Assembly: GCF_030010375.1 (NCBI RefSeq)
Contig: NZ_JASCRY010000003.1
Location: forward strand, 248,001-312,000
DNA from: Flavobacterium yafengii
Lineage (GTDB): Bacteria > Bacteroidota > Bacteroidia > Flavobacteriales > Flavobacteriaceae
Length of the DNA: 64,000 bases
Direction: 5' to 3'
Position 1 is the stretch's first letter, and each line of letters begins with the position of its first letter. The notes below the pieces were generated by a model. That model did no database searches. It was not told where the DNA came from and saw only the letters and a list, made by a program, of their open reading frames with translations. Below, one piece after another: positions 1 to 9,291 of this stretch. Made by a program: the position numbers and the translations under genes.

Positions 1-3000
1 GATACCAACACTTGGCAAAGATATTGGCGATACTTGAGGATTCGGTAGTGTGCCTTTCCAAAATGTTCTGCCGTTTCTCAAAGCTGCAATACCATTGGTA
101 GCACCTCCTAGTACACCTCCAAAAGCAATACCTGTGATAAATTCTTTACCCGACATTAGTGGGTCTCCAAAAGCAATATGATTTCCTACGCTCAAAACAA
201 CTTGTGAGTATGCAGCACCTGCCGCACCACCAGCAGCACCGGCTAAAGCACCTCCGATTCCTCCTGCAGCTCCTCCCGCAGCAGCAAATGCAGCCCCTCC
301 TGTAAGTGCTCCTATTGTACCAGCAGCTGCCCCAATTCCAAAGGCTTTAAGTCCTTCCATATTAAACTGGCAACCGTGAGTAGCCCAATTGACAACACCT
401 CCTACAATAGCGGCAACTACAATCCAAATCCACTCCCCGCTAGGGTCTGTGTATTTAAACGGATTATTCCAACAATACCCGTATCTATTATAATTTTGGG
501 TATTAAATGGGTCTTGCACATAGTTATCGGGTTGCAGGAAACGATGCAACTTAGGATCATATAAGCGCCCATTCATGTGTATGAGTCCTACACTTTGCAA
601 ATGCTCATGCCCCGTGTAGCCTCTGTCAAGAATAGTAAGTCCATTCAGATTATTCCCTGTTCCGTCCTGTACTTTTGCAATATTACCCCAAGCGTCAAAG
701 AGGCGTTTTTCTAACACTTGTCCAGTGTCGTTGGTTATAGCCAGAATACTGCCTTGGTAATCGCGGTGTAAATATAAATAATTTTGGGTTGTACCGTTAC
801 TTTTTAATACAATTGGTGCAGTATAACCATCGCCGCCTATATAGGTTACAAATTCTACTTCGCCAGTGGCACTATTCTGTTTTATCTCCATAGTACCGTC
901 AGCAGAAAAGTGCTTGCGGTATTGTCTAAGCAGTTTGTCGTCCTGCAATCCACCGTAAAACATAGTGCTACGGTCATTACCATCGTTGTAAGTAAAACTG
1001 ATTTTGTCAATGCCTGCTTCCTCAATTTGCACGGGGCTCTTAAAGCTGTTATAGCTGATGTTTTGGGTAGGCTTGGGAGTATAATAGGTTTTGGCCTCCG
1101 GTGTAATGGTTACCGAGGTATTTTGATACGGTTTGGCTGTAGTAGTATAGTTATACGTTCCTATTGCGTTTTGCGTTATCCTACCTCGGTCGTCATAGGT
1201 TTGGGTTTCTTGCAATCCTTGTGCATTCGTATAAGAAGTTAACCTATCTAAACTGTCGTATTGAAAACTTTCGTTCCAGTTAAACAAGCTATTGGTGCGG
1301 CTAGTCAAGTTTCCTTTTTGCGGGTCAAAAACCGTGTTCAAAGTCATCACATTACCCGGGCTTATACCTATTCGATCATGTTTTATTTGAGTTACAAATC
1401 CATAGTTGTCGTAGGTGTTCGTAATTGCAATATTACCATTGCCAATGGAGGCAGTTGTCAATTGACCTCTTGCATTTGTCGTATTGGTTTGCCAAAGCGG
1501 TTGGCTAGTTGCATCATCGAGTATTTGCCAAAGAGAACCATTTTGGTAGGTGTTTTTTATGGTTTTTGCACTTGTTTTTCCGTTTGCCAATACTACCGCT
1601 GTACTGGTTTTTTTATCTATTCTGCCAAAAGCATCAAAGGTGAATTGTTTGGTAAAAGTGGCATAAGGCGTTGTTTCGGTCGTTTTAAACAATCTTTTAT
1701 AAGAATCGTATTCATACGAGTTATTCGTAATTGTATTTCCTTCTAAAATATTCTTAAATACACTTGACGTAAGCAACTTGGTGGCTGTGTCATAAACATA
1801 AGTCGATTCGCTATTGGTATTCGTTCCTACTATAGTTTTCTTGGTCAATTTGCCTACAGCATCAAGAGTATAGGTCGTAACTCCGTTTGGATTGGTTTCA
1901 CTGGTGGTTTCTCCCAATAAATTATAGGTATACGTATACGTTCCTGCTGAGGGATCTATCAGTTTGGTCTTTCTTCCCCAGCCATCCTGTTCTATGTTAG
2001 TTATTACTCCGCCATAATTTGTAGTTTTCAAATTGCCATTGGCAAAATAAGTGTAGTTGATAGTCCCCCCTGGTGTATCGGTCATAGCCACCACATTGCC
2101 TATGGCATTTTTTGTTGAAGATTTGGTTTTTGTTCCGTCATTCACCGTTGTGGTCAATCCGGAATATCCCATGGTAACTGTCTTTCCCGTAAAGGAAATG
2201 CTTTGGCTTATTCTGCTATAAACGTCATATTGAGTTTCATTCCATTGGGTTGGACTGGTACCAAAATATGGTTCGCTTACTTTATAATTTCGATCATAAA
2301 TATCATATAAATAAGAAACAGTAGAAAAATTCCCATTGAGGTCTTTGACTGCCGATGTAATTTTTCTTCCCAAATCGTCAAATACTTCTTGACTGCCACT
2401 GCCATCATGTCCAGTGGTGGTTACAATGGATTTTTCGGAACTTCGAGTATAGCTATAGGTATTGCTTTTGCCCAGATAATCGGTTGTTTTTATTTTCTTA
2501 AACCAAGCATCATAACTGTAAGATGTATTTAAGCCAGATGGATTGGTCTCGGAGTTTAATAATCCGTTGCTGGTGTTATATGCAAATGTTGTTGCCAATC
2601 CCTCAATATCAATACTTTTTGTTAAAAAACGCCCCGAGGTGTCGTATTCATAATTTGTAACTCTTGGTGTGAGCCCTATTGCTGTTATTGTTTTTTTTGT
2701 GATGTTGCCAAAAGTATCATAAATATTGTCCTCGGTAATATAATCCATATTATGTCCCTTTTTCCTTACTTGAGATAGCAGATGATTCGTGAATGTATAT
2801 AATTCTTCACTGGTCATGGTATCTCCCGAAGCCGTCACGCTTTGTGTTTTGCTGGTGGGTCTGCCAATATAATAGGTCGATGCTGCCGGTTGGTTGTCAT
2901 ACCCTACATTACTCACGCTGGTTTGTTCTATGGTTGTTCCATTTTTGAGCGTTGTGGTCGATTGCGTGGGATTATTATAGGTGTCATATACGGTTGTGGT

Positions 3001-5952
3001 CTCGCTATTGGTATTGTCCAGCCCATTATACTGTTGTGAAATGGTATTCTTGATTTTATATACTTTGCTTGGTAAAAGTTCGCTTTCATATGTCAGTAAA
3101 GATTTTGAAATAAAATCAGTAGCCGTATAATTACCTGAAAGATACCCCAAATACAGCACAGAATAATTCTCGGTATTGGCACCTCTTAAATTTACATCGA
3201 ATTTTGAAATACTTGATATAATGGTTGTGTTATCATCATGCCAATTGGTCCGCATCGTAGAACGGAACCCCAGAAAACCAAGGCCTTCTAAATTAGAAAC
3301 CGCACCATAATAAGAAAATAATTGTTTCTTATAAACAGCTGTACTTTGTTTTTCCAATTTTGTTACCACCTGAAATGTTGGAGCTACAACAATATCCGTA
3401 TTTGGATAGTTTTCTGTATAACCGCTATCCGTATAAATAGAATTATAACCTTCTGTTGAATGGGGATCTAATGGTTGATAAGTAATGGATTCGGTAACGC
3501 CATTGCCTGTGGTGATGGTACTAAGTAAGCGGTCAACACTAAAGTCCTTTTGAGATTGGAAATGATGAATGTTATTATTTGAAGCAAAGGAAATTTCAAG
3601 TTTTTTATTAAGCTTGTCTGCAGAAAGAAAGATAGGCAAAGGATAGGCTACTATATTACTTTGTAGTCCTGTCTCCTTATACATATCTGAAACAAAATTA
3701 GAATCCATATTTCTGAATAAACGCATACTTACAAAGCCTTTTTGGTATGAATTAATTCCTGCTATTGTAGCTGTTTGACTGGTGTTATTTCTATATGTTC
3801 TAACTAAAATCAAATCAGTTTTCCCATCATTATTTAGATCACTTGGAATAATTTGAAAGGTATCGGCTGAATTATTTTGCTGATAAGGAATGCTATAAAT
3901 TACATCGGTTTTTATAAATGATACACCAGTTGATGTATATTTCGCATAATTATTTCCATATGCTTTTGGAATAATAAAGTCGGTTTTTCCATCTCCATTG
4001 TAATCCCCCATCAAGATTGGTTTATCAAGAACTATGCTAGTATCAGCTGTTGTGTTTTGATAGAGCAATACAAAATAGTTAGCATCACTTAATGTATAAA
4101 CTTTTAGAAAACCTGCATCAAAAACAAATATATCCGATTTTCCATCCCCGTTAAAATCAGCAACCATAAATTTGCTGTTCGCGTTGGATGTTATGTAGCC
4201 CGCATGATTTACAAAATCAGCAGTCAATCTTCTGTCAAGGTTTACAAAATAAGAGTTTCCTCCAGAACGTGTTGTGGTATATCCGTAGCATCCATACTGA
4301 TAAGAATAGGTAATTGGCTTTTCGATAGCAACTACATCCGTCAGACCATCACCATTAAAATCTCCATTTACATAACTTTTTGGTATATCTAGTTCAATCG
4401 GCAGAGGTGGTTCCTCTTCAATTGGAACAATAATCCTACTAGTGTTATTGACTCGTTGCAGCATTGGCTCATTGCCGCCACAATTATAATCATTATAGTA
4501 AATGAATTTCGGGAATTGATATGCTTTTTCGTATTGAAAATAAATTGGACTTGTAATACCCGCAGAATAAGTACTAAAAGTAGTGGTATCTGTGGAGGAG
4601 TTTAATTTGATAACGGCCCATCCCTGCATCGGCATCAATTTGTTACTCCAACTTAACCATGAGACCGGGAAAATATCATCAAATTTACCCACAGGGTGTT
4701 CCCAACCTATATTTGTGCTAGTTCCTGAACTGATGTCGGAAAAAAGCCAATATTTTGCTTTACTATCGGTACCCGTTGTGGGATACAGTAAGAAATCCAT
4801 TTTACCATCTCCATCAAAATCTCCAGAAACGGTTGAAGTATTTTGTGATGATATATTTCCAACGGTCAAACTGGCTGTAATTGGTGAATATGTGATTAAT
4901 TCATTAGTATTTTCATAGCTAAACATAGTAGGATTGTAGCTTTTGGTATTATCACCACTTTTTTCGGTTACACTTGTCAAGCGTTCATAACCTAACGAGG
5001 TCAAATCATGCGCTAAATCATAATTCCTAAAACCAACACCGTTACCAGTAACCTGAATTTTTTTTAGAATTTTGTTATTTACCAAGCTTTGCCCACCAGC
5101 ATAAACCTGTTCTAGTCTTTTTCTTACTTCATAAAGAAAATTAATCTTGTTGATTCCTGCTTCTTCAATTATTGCTCCATAATAGATGGATTTAATAACC
5201 AATGGAATAGTAGCGTCTATGTATTCATAGACAATTTGTACTCCTTGCGGATTTTCCCAAGAGGCAATTCCCCATTCCATTATTGATCGTTGGTTTTGAT
5301 TCCTTCCATAATAAGCTTTGGAGCCATCTGGGTATTCTACCAGAAAATAAGCAGGACCGTAATTTGCACCGCTTGGATGTACTCCATAAGAGGTTATTTT
5401 TACATTGGAAAAACTCTCGGTTTCGTAAACCGTACCATTGCCACCATAAACACCGCCGTTCTTAACGATCAAGCGTTGCCCATCAAAAGCAAAACGATCC
5501 AGATTATCAAAATCTACGGCATCAATTGTACCATCATGAAACTTGGTTGATGGAATTCTGGTAATGGCAGAAACTCCCGAGATATTCCAACCATAACCTG
5601 CCACTCCGTTACCACCTTGACTGTTGTAAGTTAAACTTACTTGTGGAACAACCCCATTGATTCCTGGTGACATCGCAATAGGAATGCTATAGCTGGCTCC
5701 TCCGGTGAGTGAAACTGACAGTTGTCCTTCGGTTATTCCTACTTCAGTAGATGTTCCTGTCGGAGTTATAGCCGAAGCAGGCAGTATTTTAGCAGTTTGA
5801 TTAACTCGACTCGTAGTATTTGATGTTTTTTCTAGCGCATTTGGCATTCTTTTTATAGGTTTCAAACCTTGCACAGGTGTTCCTTCTAAATCTTGTGCAG
5901 AAACAAAAAAAGAGAATCCCACAAATAGTAGGGTAAAGTAAAAATTCTTCAT
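1..5952 (-). CDS. Giant Rhs/YD-repeat protein with FG-GAP (SpvB/TcdB-like) repeats, C-terminus outside the window
   Basis: One uninterrupted minus-strand frame of 1984 codons starts at the ATG at 5952 and is still open at base 1. It begins with a signal peptide (MKNFYFTLLFVGFSFF, then VSAQ). The middle third has FG-GAP/VCBS calcium-type motifs (DFDGDGKMD, DFNGDGLTD, DFNGDGKSD, DYNGDGKTD, DLNNDGKTD). Next come many YD repeats, then the Rhs core near residues 1787-1835 (GLIHMNGRLYDPKLHRFLQP ... NRYGYCWNNPFKYTDPSGEW). After the core is a Gly/Ala-rich hydrophobic stretch. In known Rhs and polymorphic-toxin proteins the variable effector follows the core; here it lies left of the window, as would any immunity gene. 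The gene starts 3 bp after the stop of the sorting-domain gene, so the two are probably cotranscribed. The role (toxin delivery or surface shell) is inference; the family is clear. Confidence 0.93.
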   Translation of the reverse strand, partial: MKNFYFTLLFVGFSFFVSAQDLEGTPVQGLKPIKRMPNALEKTSNTTSRVNQTAKILPASAITPTGTSTEVGITEGQLSVSLTGGASYSIPIAMSPGINGVVPQVSLTYNSQGGNGVAGYGWNISGVSAITRIPSTKFHDGTIDAVDFDNLDRFAFDGQRLIVKNGGVYGGNGTVYETESFSNVKITSYGVHPSGANYGPAYFLVEYPDGSKAYYGRNQNQRSIMEWGIASWENPQGVQIVYEYIDATIPLVIKSIYYGAIIEEAGINKINFLYEVRKRLEQVYAGGQSLVNNKILKKIQVTGNGVGFRNYDLAHDLTSLGYERLTSVTEKSGDNTKSYNPTMFSYENTNELITYSPITASLTVGNISSQNTSTVSGDFDGDGKMDFLLYPTTGTDSKAKYWLFSDISSGTSTNIGWEHPVGKFDDIFPVSWLSWSNKLMPMQGWAVIKLNSSTDTTTFSTYSAGITSPIYFQYEKAYQFPKFIYYNDYNCGGNEPMLQRVNNTSRIIVPIEEEPPLPIELDIPKSYVNGDFNGDGLTDVVAIEKPITYSYQYGCYGYTTTRSGGNSYFVNLDRRLTADFVNHAGYITSNANSKFMVADFNGDGKSDIFVFDAGFLKVYTLSDANYFVLLYQNTTADTSIVLDKPILMGDYNGDGKTDFIIPKAYGNNYAKYTSTGVSFIKTDVIYSIPYQQNNSADTFQIIPSDLNNDGKTDLILVRTYRNNTSQTATIAGINSYQKGFVSMRLFRNMDSNFVSDMYKETGLQSNIVAYPLPIFLSADKLNKKLEISFASNNNIHHFQSQKDFSVDRLLSTITTGNGVTESITYQPLDPHSTEGYNSIYTDSGYTENYPNTDIVVAPTFQVVTKLEKQSTAVYKKQLFSYYGAVSNLEGLGFLGFRSTMRTNWHDDNTTIISSISKFDVNLRGANTENYSVLYLGYLSGNYTATDFISKSLLTYESELLPSKVYKIKNTISQQYNGLDNTNSETTTVYDTYNNPTQSTTTLKNGTTIEQTSVSNVGYDNQPAASTYYIGRPTSKTQSVTASGDTMTSEELYTFTNHLLSQVRKKGHNMDYITEDNIYDTFGNITKKTITAIGLTPRVTNYEYDTSGRFLTKSIDIEGLATTFAYNTSNGLLNSETNPSGLNTSYSYDAWFKKIKTTDYLGKSNTYSYTRSSEKSIVTTTGHDGSGSQEVFDDLGRKITSAVKDLNGNFSTVSYLYDIYDRNYKVSEPYFGTSPTQWNETQYDVYSRISQSISFTGKTVTMGYSGLTTTVNDGTKTKSSTKNAIGNVVAMTDTPGGTINYTYFANGNLKTTNYGGVITNIEQDGWGRKTKLIDPSAGTYTYTYNLLGETTSETNPNGVTTYTLDAVGKLTKKTIVGTNTNSESTYVYDTATKLLTSSVFKNILEGNTITNNSYEYDSYKRLFKTTETTPYATFTKQFTFDAFGRIDKKTSTAVVLANGKTSAKTIKNTYQNGSLWQILDDATSQPLWQTNTTNARGQLTTASIGNGNIAITNTYDNYGFVTQIKHDRIGISPGNVMTLNTVFDPQKGNLTSRTNSLFNWNESFQYDSLDRLTSYTNAQGLQETQTYDDRGRITQNAIGTYNYTTTAKPYQNTSVTITPEAKTYYTPKPTQNISYNSFKSPVQIEEAGIDKISFTYNDGNDRSTMFYGGLQDDKLLRQYRKHFSADGTMEIKQNSATGEVEFVTYIGGDGYTAPIVLKSNGTTQNYLYLHRDYQGSILAITNDTGQVLEKRLFDAWGNIAKVQDGTGNNLNGLTILDRGYTGHEHLQSVGLIHMNGRLYDPKLHRFLQPDNYVQDPFNTQNYNRYGYCWNNPFKYTDPSGEWIWIVVAAIVGGVVNWATHGCQFNMEGLKAFGIGAAAGTIGALTGGAAFAAAGGAAGGIGGALAGAAGGAAGAAYSQVVLSVGNHIAFGDPLMSGKEFITGIAFGGVLGGATNGIAALRNGRTFWKGTLPNPQVSPISLPSVGI

Positions 5953-5955
5953 ATG

Positions 5956-6408
5956 CTATTGTTTAATGATTTTAATATTTTTTTGTTCCCCATTGGTGTA
6001 AGACAAAACAATTAGATATGTTCCTGATGCGTATGTTTGAAAAGGAATGTTTTGAGTATTATTTTTCTCTAATCCAGAATATGACTTTAGCAATTGCCCA
6101 CTCAAACCAAATACTTGTATAGAAGTAACTAGATTACCTTCTATAAGTTCCCATTTAAGATACAATTCTTCTTTTACAGGATTAGGGTAATAGGAAATAA
6201 CATCTTCAGGGAAGAATTTTTGCAAATCTTCTTCTTTCAATGCTATTATTTCTTTGGGTTTAACATTCGCTGTTTTGGAAGTTGTACATTGAAGACACAG
6301 ACTTCTTTGGATTTGGTTGCCAGCATTATCGTAGGTGAATGTAATTCTGTCTTGAGCATTACTTAAAGTAACACTTAATAATAGCATTAAGTAGATGATT
6401 TTTTTCAT
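5956..6408 (-). CDS. Small secreted protein with a C-terminal T9SS type A-like sorting domain and a single YD-like motif
   Basis: 150 aa from the ATG at 6408. I prefer this start because it opens a clean signal peptide (MKKIIYLMLLLSVTLSNAQ); the longer frame from 6471 adds a non-signal-like stretch. Just after the signal is ITFTYDNAGNQIQRSL, resembling one YD repeat unit. The C-terminal about 85 residues look like a Por/type A sorting domain: YYPNPV, then IQVFGLSGQLL, then YASGTYLIVL and a Lys-rich end. In Bacteroidota such domains direct export by the type IX secretion system and surface attachment. The giant Rhs gene follows after 3 bp, suggesting a secreted pair. This protein carries the sorting signal; whether the Rhs protein carries its own cannot be seen. 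A conserved dyad lies about 100 bp upstream. Confidence 0.85.
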   Translation of the reverse strand: MKKIIYLMLLLSVTLSNAQDRITFTYDNAGNQIQRSLCLQCTTSKTANVKPKEIIALKEEDLQKFFPEDVISYYPNPVKEELYLKWELIEGNLVTSIQVFGLSGQLLKSYSGLEKNNTQNIPFQTYASGTYLIVLSYTNGEQKNIKIIKQ

Positions 6409-6504
6409 TTTAAGTTTTTTTCGTGATGTTTTACGATGAAGTATTAAAAATTCATAAACGAAAGTAACCACTTGAAAAACAATAAAAAAACAACTCTAAC
6501 CTAC

Positions 6505-6543
6505 TTTAACAAATGAGGTAGTTTTACTGTAATAAATGTTAAA
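6505..6543. promoter_or_regulatory. Dyad element copy 1 (TTTAACA-N25-TGTTAAA)
   Basis: TTTAACA at 6505-6511 and its complement TGTTAAA at 6537-6543 are separated by exactly 25 bp. The spacer starts AATGAGGTAG, like the other copies. It lies about 95 bp upstream of the sorting-domain/Rhs operon. The same arms and spacing recur at 6888-6926 and 14328-14366, with a left half at 15058-15064. Operator function is inference. Confidence 0.6.
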
Positions 6544-6572
6544 ATTTTAAATGTAAAGTACTAAACATAGGA

Positions 6573-6596
6573 ACCCTCGACAGCTGCGCCGAGGGT
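6573..6596. other. GC-rich hairpin between the 44-aa gene and the sorting-domain gene
   Basis: ACCCTCG (6573-6579) pairs with CGAGGGT (6590-6596) over a 10-nt loop. It stands out in AT-rich DNA. It lies 3' of the 44-aa gene and upstream of the sorting-domain gene. There is no T-run, so it may be an RNA-stabilising or weak termination hairpin. Confidence 0.45.
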
Positions 6597-6680
6597 GATA
6601 CATAGCCGGATAAAATTAACTATCTACAATTTTTAGATAACTTTTTACAATCACTTCTGTAGTGCCATAAAATAAGCGAT

Positions 6681-6815
6681 TCAGCATGCTATTCTTCCCT
6701 TACGAAATTCTTTTTGAAATAGGGAAAGGCTTTTAGTTTGTGTACTATTTAATGTGATAACTTTAATAAAAAAGAATGCCATAATTATGGCTATGAGCAA
6801 GATAATTTTATTCAT
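6681..6815 (-). CDS. 44-aa single-span membrane or signal-peptide-like small protein
   Basis: The frame runs from ATG at 6815 to TGA at 6681 and encodes MNKIILLIAIIMAFFFIKVI followed by a polar, basic tail ending FRKGRIAC. The hydrophobic first 20 residues could be a transmembrane helix or an uncleaved signal. I do not recognise a family. It is supported as a real gene mainly because the conserved dyad (6888-6926) sits about 75 bp upstream, the same arrangement as for the next operon. It ends in a Cys. It could be an export-associated peptide or a chance frame. Confidence 0.45.
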   Translation of the reverse strand: MNKIILLIAIIMAFFFIKVITLNSTQTKSLSLFQKEFRKGRIAC

Positions 6816-6887
6816 AAATAATTAATTTTAAATTAATTATTCGAAAATAGCTACTCAAAAAAGAATAAAAAAACTTCATCAGTAACC

Positions 6888-6926
6888 TTTAACAAATGAT
6901 GTCTTTTTTAGGCAAACTATGTTAAA
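6888..6926. promoter_or_regulatory. Dyad element copy 2 (TTTAACA-N25-TGTTAAA)
   Basis: TTTAACA at 6888-6894 and TGTTAAA at 6920-6926, again with a 25-bp spacer. It is placed just after the stop of the truncated adaptor frame and upstream of the 44-aa gene, so it probably serves the latter. Confidence 0.6.
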
Positions 6927-6927
6927 T

Positions 6928-7080
6928 TCAGACAGTGGTAATTAAAATATCATAACATACTGTTCTTATTAAAGCTAAAAAAAGTAAATTTCCCCATCTT
7001 AAAATAGCTAGAGGTAGATCTGAAAGAACATCTCTTACTTGTTCACTATAAATTTTCAATCCGTCATTCAATTCTTCCAT
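6928..7080 (-). pseudogene. Truncated HlyD-family export adaptor (N-terminal remnant)
   Basis: A 50-codon frame starts with ATG at 7080, one base after the ABC exporter stop (7082), and stops at 6928. The first about 35 residues (EQVRDVLSDLPLAILRWGN, then hydrophobic) look like the cytoplasmic start and first membrane entry of the HlyD-type adaptors that accompany Bacteroidota peptidase-ABC exporters. The rest of a normal adaptor (roughly 350-400 aa) is missing; unrelated sequence follows. I read this as a 3'-deleted adaptor gene. The exporter would then need an adaptor encoded elsewhere, or the locus may be decaying. The family call rests on recalled resemblance of a short stretch. Confidence 0.6.
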
Positions 7081-7081
7081 A

Positions 7082-9289
7082 CTAATTTCCTAATTCCAAT
7101 TGATTTTTTACCAAATTATAATAACTGGCTTTATTATAAACCAATTCAGGGTGATTTCCTTGTTCTACAATTTTACCATCTTTAAGGACTACGATGTTGT
7201 CAGCATTTTTTACGGTGCTTAAACGATGCGCAATAATAATAACCGTTTTCCCTTTAAAAAATTCTTGAAGATTATCATGTATAATTTTTTCATTCTCAGC
7301 ATCAAGAGCTGATGTAGCTTCATCAAAGAAAATATAATGTGGGTTTTTATAAACGGCACGAGCAATTAAAATTCTTTGTTTTTGACCACCAGAAATACCA
7401 TTTCCAGATGCTCCAATTCTGGTGTTAAAATGAAGCGGTAATGTTCTTATATATTCTACGATATTAGCAATTTTACCTGCTTTAATTAATTTTTCCTTAT
7501 CAACTATTTCATCTCCAGTACCAATATTCCTTTCTATAGTATCTGAAAAAATAAAACCATCCTGCATTACTACACCACAATTTTCTCTTAAACTTTTTGG
7601 AGAAAGTTCTTTTATATTTGCGGCATTATAGAATATTTCTCCTTCGGTTGGAGCATAAAATTTTAGCAATAATTTCATTAAAGTTGTTTTACCACTACCG
7701 CTTGCACCTACTATGGCGGTAATTTTCCCTTCAGGGATAAACAAATTAATATTTTTTAAAACATAGGGAGATCTTGGTCCTTCGTATTGAAAAGAAACAT
7801 TATTGAATTTAATTCCTCTTACAGTATTATTATCAGAAGTTAAATTTTGCTTTGCTATTTTTAATAAGCTTTCACTTTCTTCTATTGGGTGATTTTGCAT
7901 TTCGTTTAATCGTTCTAGACTAAGTTTCGCCTCCTGCAAAGATCTAAAAAAGCCAATTAATTGATTAACAGGTGAGTTCATTTGTCCAATAATAAATGAA
8001 ACGCTCAACAATTCGCCTAAAGTCATATTTCCTTCAACTACGTATGTTGCAGCAAGAAATGTTACTACAATATTTTTGAGTTGATTAACAAACTCGAAAC
8101 CAGAAGATTGAATTTGATTGAGTTTTAATATTCTAATATTTATTTTAAAAAGTTTTTGTTGAATTGCTTCCCACTCATTGCGCTTAAAATCTTCAAATTG
8201 ATTGAGTTTCATTTCGGTAACGCCATTTATGATTTCATAAATAGATTCTTGATTATTGCTCCGTTGTTGAAAACGGAAATAATCTAAAATTTTTATCTTT
8301 TTTAGCCAATAGATTGACCAATAGATTGAAATAAAGGTTAGCGTTAAATAGACAAATAAAATTTTAATATCATAATAACAAAGTACTCCAAAAAAAACAG
8401 AAAAAGTGATTATAGAAAAAAATGTAGCGAGACTTTGGGAAGTTAAAAAAGTTTCTACTCTTTCATTATCTTGTATTCTTTGATTGAAATCTCCCATCAT
8501 TTTAGTGTCAAAAAACTTTATGGGGAGCTGTAATAATTTTTTAAGAAAATCGGATATAATAGTAATACTGATTTTAGTTCCAACAAATAGCATGAGCCAA
8601 TTACGAATAATCTCTATAATTACTGAACCTAGAAACACACCTAATTGAGCTAACAAAATGACACCTATAAAGCCTAAGTCTTTTTTATTAACGCCTTTGT
8701 CTATTAAATTTTGGGTCAAAAATGGAAAAATCAAAGTTAAACCACTACCTAAAAATAACATTAAAAACATTAATGACAATTGCTTTTTATAGGGAGTTAG
8801 ATAACTCAACATGTATTTAATCGTTAATTTTTCGGCTTTAGAAGGATCTAAATTATAGAATTTTTTTGTCGGTTTAAGAAATAAAGCTACACCTTTATTA
8901 TCATCTGCGATCCATGATTTTTTAAATTTTTCCTCATTTAAAGAGATCATACCATAACCCGGATCAGCTATTTTAAAATTATATTGGTTTGAAAATATTT
9001 TTTTTGATATTTTTTTAATTACTACAAAATGATTTTGATTCCAATGTACAATACATGGTAATAAATCTTTTTCTCCTAAAAGAGTTTCAATAGTTAATTT
9101 AGTTGAAACGACGTCAAAACCTATGTTTTGAGCAGCTTCTGTTATTCCCAATAAAGAAACTCCTTCACGCGTAATGAAGGAGTTGTTTCTTAATGTTTCT
9201 AATGAGTAATTTTTTCCATAAAAACTACTAACCATGCCTAAACATGCTGGACCACAATCCATTTGGTCATGTTGATGGATGAAATTCAT
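7082..9289 (-). CDS. Peptidase-containing ABC transporter (C39 peptidase, bacteriocin/RiPP processing and export)
   Basis: 735 aa. Residues 1-140 are a C39 peptidase: catalytic Cys12 in MDCGPACLG, His87 in NHFVV and Asp109 in ADPGYG. These enzymes cut leader peptides after a double Gly. Membrane helices occupy about 165-460. The nucleotide-binding domain has Walker A at 528-535 (GASGSGKT), signature ISGGQKQR at 632-639, Walker B YIFFDEATS at 652-660 and switch His688. All catalytic residues are present, so the protein looks functional. The gene starts 2 bp after the radical SAM gene stop and is followed by the adaptor remnant. It would cleave and export the peptide encoded at 10937-11143, whose leader ends in Arg-Gly-Gly. 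Confidence 0.95.
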   Translation of the reverse strand: MNFIHQHDQMDCGPACLGMVSSFYGKNYSLETLRNNSFITREGVSLLGITEAAQNIGFDVVSTKLTIETLLGEKDLLPCIVHWNQNHFVVIKKISKKIFSNQYNFKIADPGYGMISLNEEKFKKSWIADDNKGVALFLKPTKKFYNLDPSKAEKLTIKYMLSYLTPYKKQLSLMFLMLFLGSGLTLIFPFLTQNLIDKGVNKKDLGFIGVILLAQLGVFLGSVIIEIIRNWLMLFVGTKISITIISDFLKKLLQLPIKFFDTKMMGDFNQRIQDNERVETFLTSQSLATFFSIITFSVFFGVLCYYDIKILFVYLTLTFISIYWSIYWLKKIKILDYFRFQQRSNNQESIYEIINGVTEMKLNQFEDFKRNEWEAIQQKLFKINIRILKLNQIQSSGFEFVNQLKNIVVTFLAATYVVEGNMTLGELLSVSFIIGQMNSPVNQLIGFFRSLQEAKLSLERLNEMQNHPIEESESLLKIAKQNLTSDNNTVRGIKFNNVSFQYEGPRSPYVLKNINLFIPEGKITAIVGASGSGKTTLMKLLLKFYAPTEGEIFYNAANIKELSPKSLRENCGVVMQDGFIFSDTIERNIGTGDEIVDKEKLIKAGKIANIVEYIRTLPLHFNTRIGASGNGISGGQKQRILIARAVYKNPHYIFFDEATSALDAENEKIIHDNLQEFFKGKTVIIIAHRLSTVKNADNIVVLKDGKIVEQGNHPELVYNKASYYNLVKNQLELGN

Positions 9290-9291
9290 TT

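Noticed and set aside
376..5550. Several plus-strand frames of 60-160 codons opposite the Rhs gene
   Set aside because: They lie antisense to a continuous 1984-codon frame with clear YD and FG-GAP motifs and have no family features.
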